Source: Candidatus Neomarinimicrobiota bacterium
GTDB taxonomy: Bacteria > Fidelibacterota > Marinisomatia > Marinisomatales > TCS55
Reading direction: 5' to 3'
NCBI GenBank assembly: GCA_018647265.1
Contig: JABGTK010000064.1
Coordinates: 1-37,407, forward strand
DNA: 37,407 nucleotides
The first letter of the stretch is position 1. Every line of letters starts with the position of its first letter. Under the pieces are notes generated by a model. It did no database searches, was not told where the DNA came from, and saw only the letters and a list, made by a program, of their open reading frames with translations. A program made the position numbers and the translations under genes. Shown here piece by piece: positions 8,667-18,486 of this stretch.

Positions 8667-9584
8667 ATGTCTCAATTCAACCAAAATTTAAACGAATGGC
8701 AAAAGAGTGGAGAAATGAAATCTGTTCTCTCTGATAACTTCGAAGTCTTCTGTAAAATAATCGGGAATAAAAATGCCGATGCTAATAAAACTGCGCTTCT
8801 TCTTCATGGTTTCCCGGAATCGTCTTATTCATATCACAGGGTGGTTGAAGGATTACAATCTAACTTTGACCGCATCATCCTTTTTGATTTTTTAGGATTT
8901 GGAATGAGTGACAAACCACTAGATCATAATTACAATATGATGGAGCAAGCCCAGATTGCCCTAGAAGTATGGGAATCCCTTGGTGTGAAGGGTGGACACT
9001 TAATTGCACATGATATGGGAGACAGTGTAGCTACAGAGCTTGTGGCTTTATCCAATGAAAGAAAAATCGGTAATTGGTTTTCAGATGGGTTTCAATCAAT
9101 CACATTCACTAATGGCGGTATGGTCATTGAGCTTGCTGAACTTCGCGTCATGCAAAAATTGATGTTGAATCCAATTCTCGGACCTCTACTTTCAAGAATA
9201 TCTCAGTATAAAGCATTTAAACAGCAAGTCTATAGCGCCAATGGTAGTGACAGATTAGATGAAACTGAAGTTGAGACCATGTGGACAGCATTCCGTAGTG
9301 GGAACGGAAAAAAAATAGGGCATTTTCTGATTAATTATTTAAACGACAGGTATACATATCAAAATATTCGTTGGTTACCGGCGCTCAAAGACACAACCCT
9401 TCCAATTCATTTATGCTGGGGCGAATTGGATGCTGTGGCCCCTATTGCCATTCCGGAAAAATTAGTAAATAATATTTGTCCCGATGCAAGTTTTACCCGA
9501 ATGACTGAAACAGGTCACTTCTGCCAAATGGATAATCCCGACAAATGGCTGAAATCTATATTAGATTATTATCAGAAAAATTAG
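8667..9584 (+). CDS. Alpha/beta hydrolase, haloalkane dehalogenase-like
   Basis: A 305-residue alpha/beta-hydrolase starting at ATG 8667 (MSQFNQNLNEW). The oxyanion motif HGFP is at 47-50. The nucleophile elbow is AHDMGDS, so the nucleophile is Asp116 rather than Ser, as in haloalkane dehalogenases and epoxide hydrolases. The acid is probably Asp in WGELDAVAP and the base His in ETGHFCQMDNP. There is no signal peptide, so it should be cytoplasmic. The substrate cannot be told from sequence. It is a single-gene + strand unit sharing a 65-base divergent upstream region with queG, and it overlaps the NUDIX gene by 4 bases at its 3' end. Confidence 0.85.
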   Translation: MSQFNQNLNEWQKSGEMKSVLSDNFEVFCKIIGNKNADANKTALLLHGFPESSYSYHRVVEGLQSNFDRIILFDFLGFGMSDKPLDHNYNMMEQAQIALEVWESLGVKGGHLIAHDMGDSVATELVALSNERKIGNWFSDGFQSITFTNGGMVIELAELRVMQKLMLNPILGPLLSRISQYKAFKQQVYSANGSDRLDETEVETMWTAFRSGNGKKIGHFLINYLNDRYTYQNIRWLPALKDTTLPIHLCWGELDAVAPIAIPEKLVNNICPDASFTRMTETGHFCQMDNPDKWLKSILDYYQKN

Positions 9585-10126
9585 TCGTCGCACCTTAACA
9601 ATTTCTCTGCCCATAAAATACCGATGATTGTTTTCACATCGGTGATCTTTCCTGACCAAACCCATGCCAATGCATCGTCTAATGAAGTGGGTGACAATTC
9701 AAGAAATTCATCAGGATCAAGGTTATGTTTAGTCTTGATTAAATCTTCGGCCAAATACATCCACATTTTTTCATTTGAGAATCCAATGGCGGGATGAATA
9801 TTAGTTAAAAAAGTAAGTTTGTTAGATCGGTGTCCAATTTCTTCTTCCAATTCCCGATGAGCACAATCCAGTGGATCTTCGTCTTTATCCAACTTACCGG
9901 CGGGAATTTCGATAAATTCCTCTCCCGGTCCATAACGAAATTGCCTAATCAGGCAGATATTTCCATCAGGAAGGATTGGAATGAGACATACAGCTCCGGG
10001 ATGATCAATCCATTCCCGCGTACTGGTTTTACCATTGGGCAATTCAACTTGATCTAGGTACAAATCAATTAATCGACCAGAAAATTTCTGCTCCGATAAT
10101 ATTTTAGTTTCTTTTAAATCAGACAT
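9581..10126 (-). CDS. NUDIX hydrolase, ADP-ribose pyrophosphatase type
   Basis: A 181-residue NUDIX protein with the full box GKLDKDEDPLDCAHRELEEEIG starting at Gly77, including the metal-binding REXXEE core. The preceding strands (GAVCLIPILPDGNICLIRQFRYG and EIPAGKLD) are typical of ADP-ribose pyrophosphatases (NudF), which cleave ADP-ribose and related nucleotide sugars. It ends the radA-tgt transcript, 12 bases after the TPR protein gene. Substrate is inferred by resemblance only. Confidence 0.87.
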   Translation of the reverse strand: MSDLKETKILSEQKFSGRLIDLYLDQVELPNGKTSTREWIDHPGAVCLIPILPDGNICLIRQFRYGPGEEFIEIPAGKLDKDEDPLDCAHRELEEEIGHRSNKLTFLTNIHPAIGFSNEKMWMYLAEDLIKTKHNLDPDEFLELSPTSLDDALAWVWSGKITDVKTIIGILWAEKLLRCDD

Positions 10127-10138
10127 TTAAAATATATT

Positions 10139-10903
10139 CTATTTATAATCTTTGAGAAGGGATCGTGCCTTCTTGATTTGCTCCCAATCCGAGAGTGTGT
10201 CATTTTTATCTGGTACCATATTCGCCACCTCATTCAAAAGTGTTAATGCCCTGACCTTCTTTTCTCCCTTATATAGGGCTTGAGCCAAGTACACTCTTTG
10301 TACTGCTGTAGCTTCTCCTGTATTCACCGCTTTTTCAAGAAATTTTAACGCTTCTTTATTATTAGGCCAGGAAAGTAAAAAAGGAATATAAGGTGATTTA
10401 TAATGGACAGCCCCCAGCAACAGATATCCACCACCATCCTCATAATTATAATCCAGAAAAATAATCTTTAAAGCATGTTCTCGCATTTGATCAGCTACAC
10501 CCTCTTTCGCTGCTGTCAAGATACCGTACACTTCGGCCCAACTGCCAAGATTGGTTAAATACCAATAACGAATATCTGCCCGGTTTGGATACTTTTCAAT
10601 ATAGGGCAGTGCCAATGTTTTGGCTTTATCAAATACAATCTTCTTATGGTTTTCTGATTGGGCGACAAATTTCCCCTTAAAATAGTAGGATTTTAATAAA
10701 CCAATTACTGCATCAATTTCAGGGTCGGAATCACTTAGGGATAAATTATAATACTCAATAGCTTCGTTGATAGCTTCAGGTTTGGCTATGTTTTCCCTGC
10801 TACCTTCAGCTCGTCGGGTAAATGCGGCTAATCCTTTTTCTAGGTTGGTTTGCCCTAAGAGTATGCCAACCAATATGAATAAGATTAGCCCAACATTTTT
10901 CAT
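10139..10903 (-). CDS. Exported TPR-like protein
   Basis: A 254-residue protein with a signal peptide (MKNVGLILFILVGILLGQ) followed by helical repeats resembling tetratricopeptides: AINEAIEYYNLSLSD, EALKFLEKAVNTGEATAVQRVYLAQAL and RALTLLNEVANMVPDKND. It probably acts in the periplasm as a protein-binding scaffold. Its start overlaps the end of the barrel gene by one base, which suggests the two work together. I do not recognise a specific family. Confidence 0.72.
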   Translation of the reverse strand: MKNVGLILFILVGILLGQTNLEKGLAAFTRRAEGSRENIAKPEAINEAIEYYNLSLSDSDPEIDAVIGLLKSYYFKGKFVAQSENHKKIVFDKAKTLALPYIEKYPNRADIRYWYLTNLGSWAEVYGILTAAKEGVADQMREHALKIIFLDYNYEDGGGYLLLGAVHYKSPYIPFLLSWPNNKEALKFLEKAVNTGEATAVQRVYLAQALYKGEKKVRALTLLNEVANMVPDKNDTLSDWEQIKKARSLLKDYK

Positions 10904-11673
10904 TAAAAGTATTCGATATAAGTAATCTTTAATTCACGCTGGAAATAATCCACTTTTTCATCATCAAACAGAAGATTGTTAAAATCCATTTCAATATGGA
11001 GGTGCTCTACAAATGTCCACCGAATGGCCGCGTTCAGGTATCCACCTCGACTGATGGACATAGTTTTTGCTGTCATGTTATTCTCATTTAAGGCAGCATT
11101 ATATTCTAAAAGAAGAGATAATTCCGGGTTGAATTCCATATCAAAACCGAAGAAATAATTCACATCCTTATCTCCGTCATTCACTTCGGCAAAATTGTAA
11201 TTTGTACCCATATGAACACCAAGATTTCCCAATGGCGTTACCCAATTTTTACTTGTCGCTAAATATAACCCCATTGCTTTTACATCGTAACGCATGAGTG
11301 AATCGGCTGAATTAAAATTGCCCATTCCTTGGGTATCAATCCCCAGTGAAATACCGGGAACCGATTCTGTTTCATCAATGAGGCGGTATTTCAGGTTTGC
11401 CTCAGGTCGAGGATACCAAATCAAACTGTCGTCACCAATCAAATTGGCAGAACCAAAAGATAGTCCAAATTGAAATCGGTCCGTAAGGCCAACGCTGAGA
11501 GAGGATGTTAGGCCACCCCCTTTTTGAACGCGCATTTGCATGGCATAACTGCCACGGACTAATGTTCCTGCTGACGGAACAGTTACTAATGTTGACGGTG
11601 GCGGATAGGATTGGGCCCATCCGAATGCTACAAGTAGCAATGCACCAATGGTGGAAAATTTTAAAAACTTCAT
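10903..11673 (-). CDS. Probable outer-membrane beta-barrel protein
   Basis: A 256-residue protein with a clear signal peptide (MKFLKFSTIGALLLVAFGWAQ). The rest alternates polar and hydrophobic residues with frequent aromatics and short turns (SLSVGLTDRFQFGLSFG, LKYRLID, YFFGFDMEFNPELSLLLEYNAAL), ending ELKITYIEYF with a C-terminal Phe as in outer-membrane barrels. The function is unknown. It is co-transcribed with the TPR-like gene and lies 64 bases downstream of the secreted hypothetical gene. Confidence 0.7.
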   Translation of the reverse strand: MKFLKFSTIGALLLVAFGWAQSYPPPSTLVTVPSAGTLVRGSYAMQMRVQKGGGLTSSLSVGLTDRFQFGLSFGSANLIGDDSLIWYPRPEANLKYRLIDETESVPGISLGIDTQGMGNFNSADSLMRYDVKAMGLYLATSKNWVTPLGNLGVHMGTNYNFAEVNDGDKDVNYFFGFDMEFNPELSLLLEYNAALNENNMTAKTMSISRGGYLNAAIRWTFVEHLHIEMDFNNLLFDDEKVDYFQRELKITYIEYF

Positions 11674-11737
11674 ATATTACTCAGGTATGTGGTTATAGAA
11701 TAACCAATTTACCTATTGTGCAAGACGCAAAGCAAGT

Positions 11738-12682
11738 TCAGGGGTAAATGCGTTCTCCATACTTAGAGGTAATGGATTCCACCCGAAATTTTGGCATGGT
11801 TAATTCTTCTTTTTCCCCGACAATTTTAAACTTGACCCGCTGATCACCCATCTCAACAAGGTGAATCATAAGACTGTCTCCATTTGTTAAAACCATGAGA
11901 TCATAATTTGTTTTACGAATAAAAACGTCAAAAGGAACATCCAAGGTTTTTGAAAGAATATCTTCTAAAATAATTGAAATTTCATCTAACCGATTCCCAA
12001 ACCGGGGTGGCGGAGTTTTATACAATGTTCCCGGCGCTGGTTGTGTCAAGGCAACATGGCTGATTTCCTGCCCCTGTCTATCATATTCCCAAATCTCCTT
12101 ACGTCCCGTCAGCATATCACTGGAATAGGCAAAGCGACGAATTATTTTTTCACCAGGGAATGATGTCCATGTTTCACCGCTTAACAGGCCAAGGTGATCA
12201 TAAATAAAATTGATTTTTCCGTAATGCTCCCCCCGCACAGTTGTGAATAGAATGGAGTCAATTTGTTCGGATTCATTTAAAATGAATTTCGATTCCTGTC
12301 CATCAAAATACCCATGACTATTATTTTCTAAAACTTTGCGGAATTCTTCAGACCAAATTTCATTCTTTCCAAATTGAATTAGACTGTCTGGTTTGTTCTC
12401 CACATTAAGGAAAAATTGCCGCAGCATTTTTTTATCATCTCCATATTCCAACACTTCCCTTTTAAGGGATTCACCATTGGCATCTACCCAATCTTTAAGT
12501 ATTGGCATCTTTTTATCACTATAAAAAACCTGGAGGTGTGGTTTGTCAAATCGCTCCGAAGCAAGCAATCGATAGTCTGCTATAAAATCATGATCGTTGG
12601 CATAAAAACGCATAAAACTCACTTCAAGGTTTTGCCCCGGAATAAGACAAAAGAAAAATAGACCAATCAAAATCCGTTTCAC
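11738..12682 (-). CDS. Secreted protein of unknown function
   Basis: A 314-residue protein with a signal peptide (MKRILIGLFFFCLIPGQ). The middle contains repeated short strands such as KINFIYDHLGLLSGETWTSF and GRKEIWEYDRQGQEI, reminiscent of YD/MORN-like antiparallel repeats. The C-terminus, with LMVLTNGDSLMIHLVEMGDQRVKFKI, resembles small barrels seen in FCB secreted proteins. I do not recognise a named family. It starts one base after the tgt stop, so it is cotranscribed with radA and tgt, although its role is likely in the envelope. Confidence 0.7.
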   Translation of the reverse strand: MKRILIGLFFFCLIPGQNLEVSFMRFYANDHDFIADYRLLASERFDKPHLQVFYSDKKMPILKDWVDANGESLKREVLEYGDDKKMLRQFFLNVENKPDSLIQFGKNEIWSEEFRKVLENNSHGYFDGQESKFILNESEQIDSILFTTVRGEHYGKINFIYDHLGLLSGETWTSFPGEKIIRRFAYSSDMLTGRKEIWEYDRQGQEISHVALTQPAPGTLYKTPPPRFGNRLDEISIILEDILSKTLDVPFDVFIRKTNYDLMVLTNGDSLMIHLVEMGDQRVKFKIVGEKEELTMPKFRVESITSKYGERIYP

Positions 12683-12683
12683 T

Positions 12684-15172
<2,489 letters not shown>

Positions 15173-15326
15173 ATTGAGGGGAGAAATTGGAAATAGAACA
15201 ATCCATAATCAAGAAGAAACGCAGGCTAAATATCTAATTGGGAATATAAAATCAAATGAAATTCAAATACTTAAAACATAATAAAAGTAATTACACAATT
15301 CTGTTTTATATAATAATTGATTTTTT

Positions 15327-15351
15327 CTACCAGTCATACCCCATGGATATA
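15327..15351. repeat. 25-bp direct repeat, distal copy
   Basis: It begins CTACCAGTCATACCCCATGG and ends ATATA, and is identical over all 25 bases to 18462-18486. Similarity stops sharply on both sides. Here it is non-coding, just downstream of the propeller lipoprotein stop. Confidence 0.9.
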
Positions 15352-15365
15352 AGGAATTTTAATCC

Positions 15366-16409
15366 TCATTTCATAGTATAACCCCAGAACAACCTTAACC
15401 TACTTACATCCGTGGTTTGTATTAAAGAAGTGGTGGTGCCTTTTTTTATGTCATAAACGCTAATCAAATTAGACCAACTATAGATTATTGTATTATTATC
15501 ATTAGCAAATTGTAGGCGGGATATTTGGATATCAATTTTTTGTTCATTAAAATTATTACTGCTAATGTCGACAAGAGCTCCATAATCATTATAAAATGTT
15601 TTATACGCAATAAAATTATTATCTGGAGATAGTGTCATATGCAAAACATCTTTCTCACGAATAAATATTTCTATATTTTTTGTATTTATATTTACTTTAT
15701 AAATTGCTTTTAAATCATTAAAAATAAAATGTGTTTCATCTTGAAGAATTATACAATTATAAATTCTCTCCTTAGTCTCAAAAATGTTATTTAACCCTAT
15801 ATCATCTATACTTGTAGAATAAAATTTATAACTGTTTTTACCATGAGATTGAAATAAAATTCTTTTCCCATCATTTAAGAATTTGGGATATTTTTTAATA
15901 CTATTTAGATTGTTATTGGTTACCATCCTTTTACTGTCCCCATCCATATTCATAATAAAAACCTCATCATTTCCGGTTTCATTGCTTATATAAACTATTT
16001 TTTCTCCATTATTTGAAAAAGAAGGGTAACTCTGTCTGTACCCATCTCTTGTTAGGTTTTTAAATGAATCTAATTCAGTGTGGTATATATAAATATCATT
16101 CATTTCTCTCGACCCGCCATTTCTGCCATATTGAATATCTGCTTCAAAAATGAATTTTTGACCATCTGGCGAAAAATTACCATTTCGAAAATAGACATTA
16201 TTTTGACCAAAAATTTGATCTCTGTAATTGAATATATATTTTGTAGTGTCTTTGCTGGAATTGAATATGCTTAAATTATTAATAGGATGATAAATGATTT
16301 TATACTGTGTTGGAATAATTTCCTCAGTTTGTTCCCTCTCTTCATCACAACTCAAAAAAGGAATAATGAGAATCATTACATAGAATATTTTAATTTTGAC
16401 TGTCGCCAT
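15366..16409 (-). CDS. TolB-type beta-propeller lipoprotein
   Basis: A 347-residue protein with a lipoprotein signal: a hydrophobic helix ending IPFLSC, with Cys21 as the lipidated residue. The body has PD40/TolB-like blades: NFSPDGQKFIFEADIQYG, YPSFSNNGEKIVYISNETG with NDEVFIMNMDGD, KYPKFLNDGKRILFQSHG and LSPDNNFIAYKTFY. It probably folds as a propeller on the periplasmic face of a membrane. It lies 9 bases downstream of the metalloprotease gene and shares its strongly AT-rich composition, so the two were probably acquired together. No Shine-Dalgarno is obvious. The function is unknown, with a protease partner or inhibitor as one guess. Confidence 0.75.
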   Translation of the reverse strand: MATVKIKIFYVMILIIPFLSCDEEREQTEEIIPTQYKIIYHPINNLSIFNSSKDTTKYIFNYRDQIFGQNNVYFRNGNFSPDGQKFIFEADIQYGRNGGSREMNDIYIYHTELDSFKNLTRDGYRQSYPSFSNNGEKIVYISNETGNDEVFIMNMDGDSKRMVTNNNLNSIKKYPKFLNDGKRILFQSHGKNSYKFYSTSIDDIGLNNIFETKERIYNCIILQDETHFIFNDLKAIYKVNINTKNIEIFIREKDVLHMTLSPDNNFIAYKTFYNDYGALVDISSNNFNEQKIDIQISRLQFANDNNTIIYSWSNLISVYDIKKGTTTSLIQTTDVSRLRLFWGYTMK

Positions 16410-16418
16410 TGGAAAACT

Positions 16419-18062
16419 CTATTTCAACAATATCAGTTTTTTAACTTCTTGATAATCCAGTGTGTAACCTTGTGAATAGGTTATTTGGTAGAGATATATC
16501 CCAGCACTCGCGGGTGATCCGAGATGGTTAGTTCCATCCCAAATAATTGAATATGTACCAGGTGAATAGTCCTGATTTACAAGTGTCTTAACTAACATGC
16601 CGTTAATGCTATAAATCATGAGCTGTAGATTCCCATTCATTGACTTATTGGCTAATCGTGGTACACCGAATTTTATTGTGGTGTTTGGATTAAATGGATT
16701 CGGGTAATTTTGTGAAAGGAAAAACTCATTGGGAATCTGAATTATTGATTTGTCAAAATCACTGTTTATTTTTGGATACTCTTCCCACCCTTGAACATAA
16801 TGCTGATCTGTAACTGTATTGCCATTGCTATCTGTTACATCAACCTTTAAAAAGCTGTTACCCGTGCATAGATAAAAGTTTAAGATTGCGTTATTATTTC
16901 CGACGGGATTCCAGTTGTCATCACAGGGAATCCTTAAATTATCATCACATTCCCATCGATAATACCATTGATAAGCAAATGGAGACTCTCCATTTGTTAT
17001 ATTTACAAACCATGATTGCGTATTGCAATTCACTCCAGATGGCCCAGATATAGCTACATTAAAGGCCGGCAGTGGTGCTGTTTTAAATGCAGCCACCTCG
17101 CTAATTCTTTCTTCATGAACTCTTGCCACATCATTTTTATCTGAAGTCCCCGCAGGAACACCTTCTGTAAAAATTGCGCTAGGGTTAGATAAAAGCATTT
17201 CTCTGCCACGGGGATTTCCATTAGAATCATTTCCAGTTGCCTTCACAGCCATTACAGTTTTATATGATCGTCCCCCTGAATAAACCCAATAGCCATACCC
17301 ATAATCATATGCAATTAAGTCTTCTTCATCTACTGTATCATGTGTTCCACCAAATAAGTGACCAATTTCATGGGTAAACGTGAAACGCTTGTCTTCATCC
17401 ATACAGTTAGCTTTGACTACAGCAAATGCTTCGCCCATAGTAGCTTTTATTGTTGTGGCTAAACCACAATCGGCTCCACCACCAGCTGTTATTAGAATTA
17501 CAATATCCGCGCCATACTGATTCCTTAAGTCATGTATATAAGTGAAGTAACTATCGGTTGTATTGGAAAAACGTTCAAGGTTTACACCCATTGATGGGTC
17601 TTCAACATAAGTATCATCTTCCTGAATATGAATTACATTTAGTTTTATATATTGGCCAATTAGGCTCTTATTATAAATATCTTTCGTATCTTGCTCGCTT
17701 TGATTTATTAAGTTGACTACAGGATCGCTGACAGACGAACCCGCTTCAGAAGTATAGATAACTAAAACATCAAATGTAATAGGTGTAGATGTTCTTGAGT
17801 CAGAAGATTTGCCATTATTTTTTTCTGCATGACTTATTATTTTTTTACTACTCATAAAAAGGGCACCGGATGGATATTCTTTAGGGTGGGGTGATAATTT
17901 ATTTGAAGGACTTTTTTTATAAATGGCGTATGTATGATTTCCTAATGGGGAGATTCGGATGAATATTTCGTTAGCACGAATGAAACCGGATATTTTATTA
18001 TCCGAACTGAAAAACCGTACATAGTTATTCTTATCATTAATTTTTTGTTGTTGAACACCCAT
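16419..18062 (-). CDS. Metzincin metalloprotease with sorting domain (downstream part)
   Basis: A 547-codon segment after the in-frame stop. Residues 1-50 look like the end of a propeptide (GFIRANEIFIRISPLG). The catalytic domain at about 95-330 has the zinc site HEIGHLFGGTHD starting at residue 231 and a Met-turn candidate TVMAV at 269-273, as in reprolysin/M12-like metzincins. An Ig/PKD-like segment follows (GESPFAYQWYYRWECDD). The C-terminal 90 or so residues start with SQNYPNPFNPNTTIKFG and continue through GIYLYQITYSQG, a type-A sorting domain tied to type IX-like secretion. Alone it has no signal peptide, so it is probably not exported unless the stop is bypassed. Confidence 0.82.
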   Translation of the reverse strand: MGVQQQKINDKNNYVRFFSSDNKISGFIRANEIFIRISPLGNHTYAIYKKSPSNKLSPHPKEYPSGALFMSSKKIISHAEKNNGKSSDSRTSTPITFDVLVIYTSEAGSSVSDPVVNLINQSEQDTKDIYNKSLIGQYIKLNVIHIQEDDTYVEDPSMGVNLERFSNTTDSYFTYIHDLRNQYGADIVILITAGGGADCGLATTIKATMGEAFAVVKANCMDEDKRFTFTHEIGHLFGGTHDTVDEEDLIAYDYGYGYWVYSGGRSYKTVMAVKATGNDSNGNPRGREMLLSNPSAIFTEGVPAGTSDKNDVARVHEERISEVAAFKTAPLPAFNVAISGPSGVNCNTQSWFVNITNGESPFAYQWYYRWECDDNLRIPCDDNWNPVGNNNAILNFYLCTGNSFLKVDVTDSNGNTVTDQHYVQGWEEYPKINSDFDKSIIQIPNEFFLSQNYPNPFNPNTTIKFGVPRLANKSMNGNLQLMIYSINGMLVKTLVNQDYSPGTYSIIWDGTNHLGSPASAGIYLYQITYSQGYTLDYQEVKKLILLK

Positions 18063-18068
18063 CCAAGC

Positions 18069-18368
18069 CTAAGCTGTTGAACTATAAGTTTTAAATTCAG
18101 TTTTTATGGCTTTAATCTGTATGTCGTCATATAAATTTAAAAGTAGGGATTCCTTATTTTTTAATGATCTATCATTTTTACTATAAACCAATCGTAAGTC
18201 TAATACTCTCTTGTCTTTTTCAAGTTTAATCAGAATTTGTAATTGATCTTCGTTTAAACTTCCACGTTGAGTAGATTCAAAAAATGGATTAGAGGCTTGA
18301 GCATGGAATACATTAAATGAAGAAAATATAAAATAAATGCTTAGTAAATAACTTGTTGATTTTTTCAT
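18069..18368 (-). CDS. Signal peptide and propeptide fragment of the metalloprotease
   Basis: A 99-residue segment starting at ATG 18368, preceded by AAGGA at a good distance; a 14-codon longer form lacks support. The signal peptide is MKKSTSYLLSIYFIFSSFNVFHAQA. The rest (RVLDLRLVYSKN, ESLLLNLYDDIQIKAIKTEF) resembles the LNLF-D-x-x-F strand that opens the propeptide of M12-like bacterial proteases. It ends at TAG in frame with the protease segment downstream, so I read it as the N-terminal part of one interrupted gene and not a separate small protein. Confidence 0.7.
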   Translation of the reverse strand: MKKSTSYLLSIYFIFSSFNVFHAQASNPFFESTQRGSLNEDQLQILIKLEKDKRVLDLRLVYSKNDRSLKNKESLLLNLYDDIQIKAIKTEFKTYSSTA

Positions 18369-18461
18369 TTCGAAGTCCTTCTTATTCGGTGGGGAAATTC
18401 CAGATTTCACAGAGTTTAATAGAATCCTTAAAAAATCACAATATATAATAGAATTTAAATC

Positions 18462-18486
18462 CTACCAGTCATACCCCATGGATATA
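18462..18486. repeat. 25-bp direct repeat, proximal copy in gene end
   Basis: Identical to 15327-15351. On the reverse strand it encodes the last seven codons (ISMGYDW) and the TAG stop of the 1057-residue protein. The repeat edge coincides exactly with the stop codon. Confidence 0.9.

Larger units (their letters stand above)
16419..18368 (-). pseudogene. Secreted metzincin protease gene broken by in-frame TAG
   Basis: Two reading segments, 18368-18069 and 18062-16419, are in the same frame, separated only by TAG (18071-18069) and the codons GCT TGG. Reading through gives STA-stop-AWMGVQQQK, which restores a continuous prepro region of a reprolysin-like protease: signal peptide, beta-rich propeptide, then the catalytic domain. 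The upstream part alone has the export signal, while the downstream part alone has the active site and sorting domain. The neighbouring large gene and the hydrolase gene use TAG as a normal stop, so general recoding of TAG is unlikely. A nonsense mutation or a base error are the simplest explanations. Confidence 0.75.
15327..18461. mobile_element. AT-rich insert between 25-bp direct repeats
   Basis: About 3.1 kb lies between two identical 25-base sequences. It is far AT-richer than its neighbours: for example, bases 15661-15720 have 6 G/C in 60. It carries a metalloprotease gene interrupted by TAG and a propeller lipoprotein gene, and no integrase or transposase. Removing the insert with one repeat copy would leave the large gene at 18462-21635 directly upstream of radA, intact. 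This fits integration at the 3' end of that gene, with recombination proteins supplied elsewhere. A decayed local duplication is the alternative. Confidence 0.55.

Noticed and set aside
15173-15326. Possible small gene or RNA upstream of radA.
   Set aside because: Only AT-rich sequence without a convincing start, ribosome binding site or hairpin; it more likely holds the radA promoter and the edge of the insert.
18069-18368. Independent small secreted protein or inhibitor encoded before the protease.
   Set aside because: It shares the reading frame with the downstream protease and supplies its missing signal peptide and propeptide start, so an interrupted single gene is the better reading.
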